A stretch of DNA of 64,000 nucleotides from Candidatus Sulfidibacterium hydrothermale (GCF_020149915.1 NZ_CP083760.1:2356001-2420000); one strand, 5' to 3'; shown: positions 42,314 through 52,616, counted from the first letter of the stretch. Numbers and translations are program-made. The notes: generated by a model not told the origin, from the letters alone.

Positions 42314-42964
42314 ATGGTATTCAATTCGGAAACGGCAGAGCAAACGGCCCGGAAATTACTGGAAACAGATGCTATTCGGTTACAACCGGAACATCCTTTC
42401 ACCTGGGCTTCCGGTTTGCACTCGCCCATTTACTGTGACAACAGACGCACACTCTCCTATCCGGCCATCAGAACATACATCCGGCAGGAGTTATCCCGGG
42501 CTATAAAACAATTCTTTGAGAATGTCCAAATAATTGCCGGTGTAGCCACAGCAGGCATTCCGCAAGGGGTGCTGGTGGCCCAGGAACTGGATCTGCCCTT
42601 TATTTATGTAAGGTCTTCGGCCAAAAACCACGGACTAACCAATCAAATTGAAGGCCATTGGGAAAAAGGTCAAACTGCAGTTGTTGTAGAAGATTTAGTC
42701 TCTACCGGCAAAAGCAGTCTGGCTGCCGTTAAAGCACTAAGAGAAGCCGGAATCCGGGTAGCCGGAATGGTTTCCATATTTACTTATGATCTGCCTGTAG
42801 CAGATGAAAACTTCCGGGCAGCGCAATGCAAACTGATTTCTCTTTCTGATTATCACTATCTGATACAAACGGCACTCGAAGAAAATAAAATCACAAAAAA
42901 GATGATCAATTCATTACAAGAATGGCGAAAAGACCCGGAAAAATGGAGTCAGGCCCATTCATAA
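42314..42964 (+). CDS. pyrE: orotate phosphoribosyltransferase
   Basis: A 216-residue enzyme that makes orotidine 5'-phosphate from orotate and PRPP. The PRPP-binding signature VVVEDLVSTGKSS lies near residues 127-139, and FTWASGLHSPIYCDNR near 30 binds orotate. The frame is open 22 codons upstream, but those would lie within the promoter. The ATG is 4 bases after the -7 box. It is followed by an SRPBCC gene 26 bases later. Confidence 0.95.
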   Translation: MVFNSETAEQTARKLLETDAIRLQPEHPFTWASGLHSPIYCDNRRTLSYPAIRTYIRQELSRAIKQFFENVQIIAGVATAGIPQGVLVAQELDLPFIYVRSSAKNHGLTNQIEGHWEKGQTAVVVEDLVSTGKSSLAAVKALREAGIRVAGMVSIFTYDLPVADENFRAAQCKLISLSDYHYLIQTALEENKITKKMINSLQEWRKDPEKWSQAHS

Positions 42965-42990
42965 CCTTTTTTATTTAAAAATATAAACAG

Positions 42991-43401
42991 ATGAAAATAG
43001 ACGGAAAAGAAGCTCATGTGGGAGCAAGTCAAAATAAGGTTTTTGAGTTCTTGAGCAATTTTAACAATTACGAAGCATTAATGCCCGAACAAATTGTCAA
43101 TTGGCAATCATCAGAAGAAACCTGTTCTTTTACCATCAAAGGAATTGCTGACATTAAACTAAAATTTGCCCGCAAGGAGCACCCCTCTTTACTGGAACTT
43201 GTTCCTGATGGCAAAAGTCCGGTAAACTTCAGTCTGTTGGTAAAAATTTCTCCCGACACTTTAAATGAACAACACAGCACGGTCCAGGTACATGTAGATG
43301 CCGACCTGAATCCGATGCTGGCCATGTTTGCCCGGAAACCTTTTGAAAATCTGGCCAATACTATTTCTATGGAGTTAGAAAAGGTTTTTGCCAACCAATA
43401 A
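42991..43401 (+). CDS. SRPBCC/START-like small protein
   Basis: A 136-residue protein with the helix-grip fold pattern of polyketide cyclase/START-like proteins: a first strand, the helix SQNKVFEFLSNFNNYEALMP, a set of strands, and a long C-terminal helix NPMLAMFARKPFENLANTISMELEKV. It probably binds a small hydrophobic ligand. No signal peptide. Likely cotranscribed with pyrE. Confidence 0.72.
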   Translation: MKIDGKEAHVGASQNKVFEFLSNFNNYEALMPEQIVNWQSSEETCSFTIKGIADIKLKFARKEHPSLLELVPDGKSPVNFSLLVKISPDTLNEQHSTVQVHVDADLNPMLAMFARKPFENLANTISMELEKVFANQ

Positions 43402-43442
43402 ATTTGCCCGGTATCAGAAATTTTGCTTTTCTGTTTCGATGT

Positions 43443-44126
43443 TCATATTTTTCCTAAGATAATAGGAAAAAGGAATAACATATTGTACGAAAAATGGAAT
43501 AGTATAGAATAGACTATTCCAAAACGCATCCGGATATATCCTAATACCAAGCCAGCAAAAAGTTGGGGTAAAACTAACAAAGGTCCCCAAAAAAGGAGCG
43601 ACCAGGATAAAGGGGAAAAATTGCCAATATGCAGCATCCCAAAAAGCAAACAACTCAAATAAAAAAACAGTCTAAAATGCTTTAAAAACCACTTCTGAAA
43701 TCTTTTTAACCCATTTCTTTTCACTAATAAAATGGCGGGTACCAATAATAAACCTGCCAGAAATATCATTCCCTTTGTTTTTCCTAATAAAAGATCAAAA
43801 ATGAAGACAGCGGAAAAAAAGGAAACATACCAAACCAAATTTTTCACAGAAGGCTTCAACAACAACCGAAACAAGAATTCCTCCAACACAGGGGCTGTTA
43901 TGGCCAGGAAAAGTATTTTTAGCAACGATTTTCCCTTTAACATATCCAGTAAATTATGCAGATGCAACGCTTTCATCAATCCATAAGAAAGAATATTTAA
44001 AGGAATGCTGTAAAACCAAACGAAAAAAAATAAAAAGAAAAATAATTTCCACTTTATCTTTTCTCTTTTCAAATAAACCGGATTCTTAAAATAGGCAACC
44101 AAATTTTTTGTAACAGCATACATCAC
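43443..44126 (-). CDS. CPBP family membrane metalloprotease
   Basis: A 227-residue membrane protein with six or so hydrophobic helices. PVLEEFLFRLL near 80-90 is the EEXXXR glutamate/arginine motif of the CPBP (Abi/CAAX-like) family, and FGMLHIGNF and FHFSYNMLFLFP supply the histidine and HxxxN motif. Its role could be regulated intramembrane proteolysis or processing of peptides. It faces the pyrE unit convergently, and a strong promoter is upstream. Confidence 0.88.
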   Translation of the reverse strand: MMYAVTKNLVAYFKNPVYLKREKIKWKLFFFLFFFVWFYSIPLNILSYGLMKALHLHNLLDMLKGKSLLKILFLAITAPVLEEFLFRLLLKPSVKNLVWYVSFFSAVFIFDLLLGKTKGMIFLAGLLLVPAILLVKRNGLKRFQKWFLKHFRLFFYLSCLLFGMLHIGNFSPLSWSLLFWGPLLVLPQLFAGLVLGYIRMRFGIVYSILFHFSYNMLFLFPIILGKI

Positions 44127-44160
44127 AAGGTCTCTTTGAAACGAGTTTATTTACACACAA

Positions 44161-44191
44161 CAAAAGTACTCTCTTTAAATTCTTTTTCAAA
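44161..44191 (-). promoter_or_regulatory. promoter of the CPBP gene
   Basis: Minus-strand TTTG (44188-44191), 19-base spacer and TACTTTTG (44161-44168), 35 bases before the gene. It is a full-quality match. Confidence 0.65.
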
Positions 44192-44264
44192 AACAAGCTC
44201 CCGGTTTCAATATGAATTTGGGTTAAAATTTCTTAATTTTTTTAATTCTTAGAAAGGTATCCTT

Positions 44265-44272
44265 TACCTTTG
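44265..44272 (+). promoter_or_regulatory. -7 box TACCTTTG of the tricorn-like protease gene
   Basis: Exact TAnnTTTG about 95 bases before the preferred ATG; it is divergent from the CPBP promoter. Confidence 0.42.
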
Positions 44273-44367
44273 TACCTTATAATAAAGGCCGTGATTTAGG
44301 CGACAAAAATTTTGGACACATTACCATGAACCAAAAAACCCAAAAAATAATTTTTAAACATTTTATC

Positions 44368-47300
44368 ATGAAAAAAAACAGCTTATTTCGACTCATTCTT
44401 CTGCTGTTTCTCAGTGGAAGTACAGTAGCTGCCTTTTCAGCTACTCCGGAGCAAAATCATCTGCTCTGTCGTTTTCCCACCCTGCACAACAACACCATTG
44501 TGTTTGAAGCAGCCGGTAACTTATGGAAAGTAAACCGGGAGGGAGGCACCGCCGTCCGGCTGACAACTGACGGAGGGTATGACATGATGCCCCGGTTTTC
44601 ACCCGATGGTAAAACCATTGCCTTTACCGGACAATACGACGGAAATGTAGATGTTTACACCATCCCGGCGGATGGTGGCCCAGCAAAAAGACTCACCTAC
44701 CATTCTGACGTAGTAAAAAAGGCTCCTACCCGCTGGGGACCGAATAACATGGTGGTTACCTGGACACCCGACGGAAAAGATATCGTTTTTCTTTCCAGAA
44801 GAAACACCTGGAATTCCTGGTTTGGCCAATTGTTTGAAGTCAATAAATTAGGAGGACTTCCCCAACAACTCCCGTTGCCCAAAGGCGGAGTACTTTCCTA
44901 CAGCCCTGATGGCAGCAAGATTGCTTACAATCGTATTTTCAGGAACTTTCGTACCTGGAAACATTATAACGGAGGACTGGCCCAGAACATCTGGATATAT
45001 GATTTAAAAACACATGCCATTCAGCAGGTTACCAATTGGAAAGGAACCGAAACCTATCCCATGTGGTACAAAAACACCATTTATTTTGCATCCGATCATG
45101 GTCCGGCCAACCGGCTGAATATCTGGGCTTACAATACGCAAACCAAAACGTTCAGACAAGTTACCCATTTTAAAGACTACGATGTGGATTGGCCTTCTCT
45201 TGGCAATAACGGTATTGTTTTTCAGGAAGGAGGAAACCTTTATGTACTGGATCTTCCATCGGAACAACTGCATAAAATCAATGTAACCGTTCCTGCTGAC
45301 GGCGTACGTACCCGGCCACGTTGGGTAAACGTAAGCAAACAAATCCGCAGTTTTGATATTGCCCCTAATGGCAAAAGAGCCCTTTTTGATGCCCGTGGCG
45401 ACCTTTTCACGGTTCCGGCCAAACATGGCGCTATTCGCAATCTTACCCATAGCTCAGGAGCACAAGAACAATATGCCAGCTGGTCTCCTAACGGCAAATG
45501 GATTGCTTACATGACCGACAGAACCGGAGAGAATGAACTGGCTATCCGGCCTTCGGACGGATCCGGTAAAGAAGAAATTCTTACCCATTTCAAAACCGGT
45601 TATTTTCTGCATCCGGTATGGAGTCCGGGAAGTGCTAAAATTGCTTTTTCCGATAACATGCATCAACTTTGGTACATCTCACTGAAAGACAAAAAAGCAG
45701 TTCGTATTGACCAGGACAAACTGAATCCGATTAGAAGCTACAGTTGGTCGCCTGATGGTAAATGGATTGCTTATACTAAAACCAACAAAAGCGGTCTGCA
45801 ACAAATCTATTTTTACAATTTGGATAATAAAAAAATCACCAAAGTAAGTACGGGGATGTACAACGACAATGATCCCGTGTTCTCGCCTGATGGAAAATAT
45901 CTCTATTTTGTTTCAGCCCGTCATGAGAATCCCACTTTCAGCGAAACGGAATTTAATATTGCCACGCTGAAAATGACCGGAATTTATGTGGCTACACTGC
46001 AAAAAGGTGAAAAATCACCGTTTGCTCCGAAATCAGACGAAGGTATTCCTTCAACACAAAAGAAAAAATCATCCGCTGCCGGTCCGTGGAAACCGGAGGC
46101 TTCTGCTCCTATTCATATTGATCTGAACGGATTGATGCAAAGAGCAGTATCACTTCCCATTGAAGCCAATGACTACGGAAATCTTCAGGTTTTCGGAAAT
46201 AATATTTATTTCCAAACCTACCCGCTGCAAACCATCGAAGGGCCTTTGCCAGGAAGTGGAGAAAGCGCACTAAAAGTCTACCATCTTAACAAGAAAAAAG
46301 AAACTACGATTCTGAAAAACCACGTGGGAGCTTACGTACTTAGTGCCGATGGAAGTACAATTCTGTATACGGAAAAAGGGAAATTTTATATGATTCCGTC
46401 AAAGGCCACAAACGGAAAAGATGCCCACATGCTGGCAACCGCAAATATGAAAACACAAATCAATCCCAAAGCCGAATGGGATGAAATGTATCATCAGTCA
46501 TGGCGACTTTTCCGCGATTACTTCTATAATTCTAAAATGAACGGAGTAAACTGGGAAGAAATCGGAAATCGCTATGCCAAACTACTTCCCCAATTGGGTT
46601 CTCGTGAAGATCTGAATTACCTGATTGGCGAAATGATTGGCGAATTGGGCAATTCACATACTTATGTTTGGGGTGGTGATGATGATTACACCGGCAAATA
46701 CAATCCTACCGGATTACTGGGAGTAGATTTTGGCTTAAATAAAGCATCCGGACGATATTACTTCAAAAAGATCTACCAGGGCGATAACACCCGAGAAGGT
46801 TATCATTCTCCGCTTACACAACCTGGTGTAAATGTAAAACAAGGGGATTATCTTCTTGCCGTAAACGGACAGCCTTTAAAAGCACCGGTTAATCCTTACA
46901 GCTTGTTTGTTAACACGGTAGGAAAACAGGTAACCCTTACCGTAGCCAGCGATCCTGCCGGAAAAAATAAACATGACGTAGTTGTTAAACCTATTTCCAG
47001 TGAACTGAATCTGCGTTTATTAAACTGGATCCGCACCAAACGGCAATACGTCAATAAAAAATCAGACGGAAAAATCGGCTACATTTACCTGTCCGACATG
47101 GAAGCCTTGGGAATGGATCAATTTGTCCATCAATTTTACCCGCAAATCAGCAAACAAGGGTTGATCATCGACGATCGCTTTAATGGTGGTGGATTTATCG
47201 ACCAGATTGTTCTTGAACGGCTCAGAAGAGTGCTCATCGGGATGAGCACTGACCGGGTACGTGGCGCACTGCGTTATCCAGCTCAAGTACTTAACGGACC

Positions 47301-47712
47301 GAAAGTCACGCTGATTAATCACTATTCTGCTTCTGACGGCGACATGTTCCCCTATTACTTCCGCAAATACGGTTTAGGTCCACTGATCGGAACCAGAACT
47401 TGGGGAGGAGTAAGAGGTTATAGCAATGTATGGACACTCATTGACGGTGGTAGTCTGGTCGTTTCTCAAAACAGTATTTACGGACTGGATTCGAAATGGA
47501 TCATTGAAAATCACGGTGTCAGTCCGGATATCCGGGTCGATGATTTGCCAGGAGATGTTATGGCTGGAAAAGACAAACAACTGGATACAGCCATCGATTA
47601 TCTCATGAAGAAAATCAAAGAACATCCGGAAAATCTTCCGCAACCACCAAAAGAAATGCCGGCTTATCCATCAGGAAAAGATGCATCAGGCACCAATCCT
47701 GCTAATCCATAA
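44368..47712 (+). CDS. exported tricorn-like S41 protease
   Basis: A 1114-residue protein with a signal peptide (MKKNSLFRLILLLFLSGST...). The first 650 residues have repeated TolB/WD40-type blades with SPDGKWIAY and variants, forming one or two beta-propellers. A PDZ-like region lies near 810-890, and the C-terminal S41 domain has the nucleophile Ser (about 989) in SASDGDMFPYYF and WGGVRGYSN. It resembles periplasmic or surface tricorn core proteases that degrade peptides. I start at the Met with the signal peptide, 14 codons after the longest frame's start. A strong terminator follows. Confidence 0.92.
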   Translation: MKKNSLFRLILLLFLSGSTVAAFSATPEQNHLLCRFPTLHNNTIVFEAAGNLWKVNREGGTAVRLTTDGGYDMMPRFSPDGKTIAFTGQYDGNVDVYTIPADGGPAKRLTYHSDVVKKAPTRWGPNNMVVTWTPDGKDIVFLSRRNTWNSWFGQLFEVNKLGGLPQQLPLPKGGVLSYSPDGSKIAYNRIFRNFRTWKHYNGGLAQNIWIYDLKTHAIQQVTNWKGTETYPMWYKNTIYFASDHGPANRLNIWAYNTQTKTFRQVTHFKDYDVDWPSLGNNGIVFQEGGNLYVLDLPSEQLHKINVTVPADGVRTRPRWVNVSKQIRSFDIAPNGKRALFDARGDLFTVPAKHGAIRNLTHSSGAQEQYASWSPNGKWIAYMTDRTGENELAIRPSDGSGKEEILTHFKTGYFLHPVWSPGSAKIAFSDNMHQLWYISLKDKKAVRIDQDKLNPIRSYSWSPDGKWIAYTKTNKSGLQQIYFYNLDNKKITKVSTGMYNDNDPVFSPDGKYLYFVSARHENPTFSETEFNIATLKMTGIYVATLQKGEKSPFAPKSDEGIPSTQKKKSSAAGPWKPEASAPIHIDLNGLMQRAVSLPIEANDYGNLQVFGNNIYFQTYPLQTIEGPLPGSGESALKVYHLNKKKETTILKNHVGAYVLSADGSTILYTEKGKFYMIPSKATNGKDAHMLATANMKTQINPKAEWDEMYHQSWRLFRDYFYNSKMNGVNWEEIGNRYAKLLPQLGSREDLNYLIGEMIGELGNSHTYVWGGDDDYTGKYNPTGLLGVDFGLNKASGRYYFKKIYQGDNTREGYHSPLTQPGVNVKQGDYLLAVNGQPLKAPVNPYSLFVNTVGKQVTLTVASDPAGKNKHDVVVKPISSELNLRLLNWIRTKRQYVNKKSDGKIGYIYLSDMEALGMDQFVHQFYPQISKQGLIIDDRFNGGGFIDQIVLERLRRVLIGMSTDRVRGALRYPAQVLNGPKVTLINHYSASDGDMFPYYFRKYGLGPLIGTRTWGGVRGYSNVWTLIDGGSLVVSQNSIYGLDSKWIIENHGVSPDIRVDDLPGDVMAGKDKQLDTAIDYLMKKIKEHPENLPQPPKEMPAYPSGKDASGTNPANP

Positions 47713-47732
47713 AATCAATTCAATGCGCTTTG

Positions 47733-47769
47733 CAACGGCTGTTTCTTTTACAGAAACAGCCGTTTTTTT
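47733..47769 (+). terminator. intrinsic terminator after the tricorn-like gene
   Basis: AACGGCTGTTTCT and AGAAACAGCCGTT form a perfect 13-bp stem around TTTAC, followed by a T run. Confidence 0.9.
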
Positions 47770-47891
47770 ACTCTAAATAAAGGCATTGTATCTGCCTGAT
47801 TAACAACATTAAGACAGCTGTTATAATCCTGTACCGCCACTTCCATTGTTCCCTGTACAATTTTCCAGCTTAGCACATATTTATGACGCAT
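47748..47891 (-). CDS. possible small protein of 47 residues
   Basis: A 47-codon frame on the minus strand begins MRHKYVLSWKIVQGTMEVAV and continues with a balanced, protein-like composition (DYNSCLNVVNQADTMP). It ends in basic residues that are read through one arm of the terminator hairpin, so the last part might be a chance extension. No TAnnTTTG is seen upstream. It could be a truncated small regulatory protein or an accident. The rest of 47770-48026 holds nothing I can support. Confidence 0.25.
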   Translation of the reverse strand: MRHKYVLSWKIVQGTMEVAVQDYNSCLNVVNQADTMPLFRVKKRLFL

Positions 47892-48026
47892 CAAGTTACC
47901 TACTCATCGTAATAATTGTTCTTTTCTATATTTTAAATGTTCCGAAACTTTTATATTACAGTCCTTTAATCAAGCAGAACAAGCAAAAAGCAAATTTTTA
48001 GATAAAACAGCCTAAAAAAAAACATT

Positions 48027-48034
48027 TAACTTTG
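48027..48034 (+). promoter_or_regulatory. -7 box TAACTTTG of the type IX cargo gene
   Basis: Exact TAnnTTTG, 20 bases before the ATG. The upstream region is A-rich without clear TTTG. Confidence 0.42.
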
Positions 48035-48054
48035 ATAAAAAATTAAAAACCGTT

Positions 48055-48681
48055 ATGAAATATTTTTCCCTTGCGGCAGGTTTTGTTTTGCTAAGTCTAA
48101 TGGTTTCTGCCCAGACGTATCAAACCCAGACTAATCTTGTACTGGAAAAGTTCGCTGCAGATTATTCCAATTTGTCTATCACCAAAGGCCCCACAGAAAT
48201 AATTATCAACGATACATCTTATGCCGTGGCAGGAGCGATATCAAACGGCAGTATGGTGGTGGCTATTTCGTGGAAGGGACAAAAAGTACCTGGTCAAAAT
48301 ACAGCTATATACACTTTTTTGCAGTACGATACCACATCTATATCTATTACAGCTTTTGGGACGAAGTTATTTGAAGATATTGCTGCACAATTTAATTTGT
48401 CTGGGGTCAACAATGCGAAAAAGCTAAGTCCTGGCCAAGTGTTTCCCAATCCTTCTGCAGGTCGCTTTACGTTCGTGCTTCCTGATCAAACAGGTGAATG
48501 CATAATCCGAATTTTTGATAACTCTGGAAAATGCATCAGGCAAAAGAAAGATATTCTTACCGCAGGCCATATCAATATCAACCTAACCGATCTGGTGGCA
48601 GGAAACTACCTTGCAAAAGTTCACACCCTACATAAAATTTATATTTTTCATTTACTTATCATCCAGCCTATTGCCGATTAG
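48055..48681 (+). CDS. small secreted protein with type IX sorting domain
   Basis: A 208-residue protein with a signal peptide (residues 1-19, MVSA before cleavage). The N-terminal 115 residues are unknown. From about 130 it has a Por-type sorting domain: VFPNPSAGRFTFVLP, then IIRIFDNSGKCI, and LVAGNYLAKVHT near 180. The canonical tail ends a few residues after this point, but here a hydrophobic FHLLIIQPIAD follows. It should be exported by type IX secretion. The function is unknown. Confidence 0.8.
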   Translation: MKYFSLAAGFVLLSLMVSAQTYQTQTNLVLEKFAADYSNLSITKGPTEIIINDTSYAVAGAISNGSMVVAISWKGQKVPGQNTAIYTFLQYDTTSISITAFGTKLFEDIAAQFNLSGVNNAKKLSPGQVFPNPSAGRFTFVLPDQTGECIIRIFDNSGKCIRQKKDILTAGHININLTDLVAGNYLAKVHTLHKIYIFHLLIIQPIAD

Positions 48682-48900
48682 TGATAACAAAATCCAATGA
48701 AAAATATTTGAAGCAAATGGAGATAGTTAAAGCTTTCTCATGAGTTTATAAATACATCGCATTTTACTGAACCAGAATTGCTTTGTATTGATCTATCTTT
48801 AAATAATTTCATATTTTTTATTCAGGAAATAATACCTACCCAATTAACACAGATGTTGTCAACAGCGCCATTCAGGCAGGCTTAATCTCTTATACCCACA
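48682..48900. other. spacer with no supported gene
   Basis: A short plus-strand frame with SGNNTYPINTDVVNSAIQAG occurs here but has a stop upstream and runs into the rRNA terminator and 5S gene. I do not support it. No promoter or RNA is visible. Confidence 0.3.
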
Positions 48901-48936
48901 AAAAAAAGCCCCAACACAATGTGCTGAGGCTTTTAA
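48901..48936 (-). terminator. rRNA operon terminator
   Basis: On the minus strand AGCCTCAGCAC pairs with GTGTTGGGGCT (two G-U pairs) around ATT, followed by a run of seven U. The G-U pairs form only on the minus strand, consistent with transcription direction. Confidence 0.85.
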
Positions 48937-48940
48937 AAAT

Positions 48941-49049
<109 letters not shown>

Positions 49050-49215
49050 AAGATCTTGATGTTTGATGGTGAATATTATCAGATGTCTTATCTCCTTTCT
49101 TCTGACTTCCGTCTTCTCTCTTCCAACTTCTGTCTCCCATCTCCCATCGCCAATATCTTTGACATCATTCGAAAAAACATACAACTTAGCTCTAAAACCG
49201 GTAAAAGGTGAATCG
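49050..49215 (-). other. 5S-23S spacer with pyrimidine-rich repeats
   Basis: It contains CTTC-rich runs on the plus strand (49081-49145), such as ACTTCCGTCTTC and TTCCAACTTC, that recur in the 23S-tRNA spacer. No gene is seen. Confidence 0.6.
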
Positions 49216-49536
49216 CAGTTAAAAAGTCTTCGGGTAATTAGTACTGCTCGGCTTTGACATTACTGCCTTTACACCTGCAGCCTATCTACGTCATCGTCTC
49301 TAACGACCCTTATAGGAAGCCTCATCTTGAGGTGAGTTTCGCGCTTAGATGCTTTCAGCGCTTATCTCGTCCAAACTTAGCTACCCTGCGATGCAGCTGG
49401 CGCCACAGCAGGTCCACCAGAGGTTTGTCCAACCCGGTCCTCTCGTACTAGGGTCAGGTCCTCTCAAGCTTCCAACGCCCACAACAGATAGGGACCGAAC
49501 TGTCTCGCGACGTTCTGAACCCAGCTCGCGTGCCAT

Positions 49537-49572
<36 letters not shown>

Positions 49573-49641
49573 CCAGCCCCAGGATATGACGAGCCGACAT
49601 CGAGGTGCCAAACCACTCCGTCGATGTGAGCTCTTGGGAGT

Positions 49642-49675
<34 letters not shown>

Positions 49676-49877
49676 TTTGAGCGATGGCCCTTCCATGCGG
49701 AACCACCGGATCACTATGCCCTACTTTCGTACCTGCTCGACTTGTTGGTCTCACAGTCAAGCACCCTTATGCCATTGCACTCTACGTACGGTTACCAACC
49801 GTACTGAGGGTACCTTTGGAAGCCTCCGTTACTCTTTTGGAGGCGACCACCCCAGTCAAACTACCCACCAAACACTG

Positions 49878-49893
49878 TCTCCGCCTTCCGGCG
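49878..49893 (-). repeat. 23S helix tip with TCCGCC clamp, third copy
   Basis: TCCGCC-TTCC-GGCGGA. See the finding on three identical clamps. Confidence 0.6.
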
Positions 49894-50119
49894 GATTAGG
49901 CGCCAAATAAGCAAAGGGTGGTATTTCAAGGGCGACTCCACGAAACCTGGCGGCTCCGCTTCACAGTCTCCCACCTATCCTACACATTACTTATTCAGCG
50001 TCAATGTTAAGCTGTAGTGAAGGTTCACGGGGTCTTTCCGTCCCGTTGCGGGTAAACGGCATCTTCACCGTTACTACAATTTCACCGAGCTCATGGCTGA
50101 GACAGTGCCCAGATCGTTG

Positions 50120-50207
<88 letters not shown>

Positions 50208-51545
50208 AATTCAGAGCTTCTCAGACAAGACGAATCCCGTCTGATGACCCCTCCTCTTAACCTTCCGGCACCGGGCAGGTGTCAGGCCTTATACCTCATC
50301 TTTCAATTTTGCAAAGCCATGTGTTTTTGATAAACAGTCGCCTGGGCCATTTCTCTGCGGCCTGCCTTTCGACAGGCGCCCCTTCTCCCGAAGTTACGGG
50401 GCCATTTTGCCTAGTTCCTTAGCCATGAATCACTCGAGCACCTTTGGATCCTCTCCTCGACTACCTGTGTCGGTTTGCGGTACGGGCATCTTATATCTGA
50501 CGCTTAGAGGTTTTTCTTGGAAGTAGGATTAGGGCCACTATCCACGCATCCGAAGATTTGTGGTACTATCCACTTTCAGCAAGCTCTGCGGATTTGCCTA
50601 CAGAGCCTATACCTACGGTGTTTAACGTACTATTCCGTCAGTACGCGGGCCTTTCACTCCTCCGTCTCCCCATCGCAATATAAGATGGTATCGGAATGTT
50701 GACCGATTGTCCATCGACTTCCCCTTTCGGGTTCGCCTTAGGTCCCGACTAACCCTGATCCGATTAGCGTTGATCAGGAAACCTTAGTCTTCCGGTGTGC
50801 GGGTTTCTCACCCGCATTATCGTTACTTATGCCTACATTTGCTTTTCCAGACACTCCAACAGGCCTTACAACCCATCTTCAACGTAACTGGAATGCTCCC
50901 CTACCAATAAATAATTACTTACTTATTCCATAGCTTCGGTAATGTGCTTGATGCCCGATTATCATCCATGCCAAACCGCTCGACTAGTGAGCTGTTACGC
51001 ACTCTTTAAATGAATGGCTGCTTCCAAGCCAACATCCTAGCTGTCTCTGCAGTCTGACCTCGTTATGTCAACTTAGCACATATTTGGGGACCTTAGCTGA
51101 TGGTCTGGGTTCTTTCCCTCTCGGACACGGACCTTAGCACCCATGCCCTCACTGCTGGTAATCATGTCATAGCATTCGGAGTTTGTCAGGGTTTGGTAGG
51201 CGGTGAAGCCCCCTAGCCCAATCAGTAGCTCTACCTCTATGACACTAGTACCAACGCTGCTCCTAAAAGCATTTCGGGGAGTACGAGCTATCTCTCAGTT
51301 TGATTGGCCTTTCACCCCTACCCACAGCTCATCCAAAGACTTTTCAACGTCTACTGGTTCGGTCCTCCACCCCGTGTTACCGGGGCTTCAACCTGGCCAT
51401 GGGTAGATCACCAAGTTTCGCGTCTACCCCCACTGACTCTTTCGCCCTGTTCAGACTCGCTTTCGCTCCGGCTGCTCCGCTTTAACGGATTAACCTCGCC
51501 AGTGAGGAGTAACTCGTAGGCTCATTATGCAAAAGGCACGCCGTC

Positions 51546-51561
51546 ATCCGCCAGTTGGCGG
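51546..51561 (-). repeat. 23S helix tip with TCCGCC clamp, second copy
   Basis: TCCGCC-AGTT-GGCGGA, the same six-base stem as the copies near 49878 and 51969. Confidence 0.6.
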
Positions 51562-51570
51562 ACTCCGACC

Positions 51571-51604
<34 letters not shown>

Positions 51605-51968
51605 CCTCCTGCTCGGAGTACTTTTCACCTTTCCCTCACGGTACTTGTCCACTATCGGTCTCTCAGGAGTATTTAGCCTTGCCGGATGGTGCCGGCCGAT
51701 TCAGACAGGATTTCACCGGTCCCGCCCTACTCAGGATACCACTACGCCGATAAATCAATTTCGCTTACGGGACTATCACCCCCTACGGTCCATCTTTCCA
51801 GATGTGTTCTGCTATCAATTTATCGTCCGATATCGTGGTCCTACTACCCCAATATTGCCGTAACAATACTGGTTTGGGCTCCTCCGCGTTCGCTCGCCAC
51901 TACTTACGGAATCACTATTGTTTTCTTCTCCTCCGGCTACTTAGATGTTTCAGTTCACCGGGTTCGCC

Positions 51969-51984
51969 TCCGCCAATTGGCGGA
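51969..51984 (-). repeat. 23S helix tip with TCCGCC clamp, first copy
   Basis: TCCGCC-AATT-GGCGGA near the 5' end of the 23S gene, the same stem as the two copies downstream. Confidence 0.6.
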
Positions 51985-52135
51985 TGATACCGCTTCACGG
52001 TACCGGGTTGCCCCATTCGGAAATCTCCGGATCAAAGGTTATTTGCACCTCCCCGAAGCTTATCGCAGCTTGTCACGTCCTTCATCGCCTCTGAGAGCCT
52101 AGGCATCCACCGTACGCTCTTAGTAACTTTTTTAA

Positions 52136-52404
52136 CTTTCCTCTTTTACTCGATTCTCTAGTAAAATTGTATGCTTTTTCTCATGATGTCAATGAACTCT
52201 TCCGGAGCTGACCTTTACATGTCTATTGCTTGCGTCGGCTGACTCTGCATGTAAACGGCCTTTCTGCTCGCTTCCATTACCAATCATCCTTCATATCTGG
52301 TAGTATATACCTTCAACCTTCCGGATGCTTAGTAACTCAATATCTTTATGAACTTTTCTCGTCTTCAAACTTCCAACTTCCGTCTTCCGCTTTCCAACTT
52401 CTTG
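52136..52404 (-). other. 23S-tRNA-Ala spacer
   Basis: A processing region without a gene. Its tRNA-side end (52360-52402) holds CTTCC/AACTTC repeats. No boxes for a separate promoter are visible. Confidence 0.6.
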
Positions 52405-52478
52405 TGGAGAATAAGGGAGTCGAACCCTTGACCTCCAGAATGCAAATCTGGCGCTCTAGCCAACTGAGCTAATCCCCC
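52405..52478 (-). tRNA. tRNA-Ala (TGC)
   Basis: A 74-base cloverleaf between 16S and 23S. The acceptor stem is GGGGGAT/ATTCTCC, the anticodon stem CCAGA/TCTGG with the loop TTTGCAT, and the T-arm GGGTTCGACTCCC. CCA is not encoded. Confidence 0.97.
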
Positions 52479-52616
52479 TCAGAACGTTTCGGATGTTCGA
52501 TGTTTGATGTTTGATTTTAGATGCTTGATGTTCTTTTGGATGGTTGATGTTTAAATTCCTACCATCTAACATCCCTCATCTGACATCTTATATCATCCAT
52601 CCCCACATCCGCTCTG

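Noticed and set aside
43414-43653. 79-codon minus-strand ORF inside the CPBP gene
   Set aside because: It is a second frame of the CPBP gene, which has the EEFLFR motif and a strong promoter.
48800-48935. Plus-strand frame containing SGNNTYPINTDVVNSAIQAG
   Set aside because: It reads like protein, but has a stop close upstream and runs into the rRNA terminator; too short to support.
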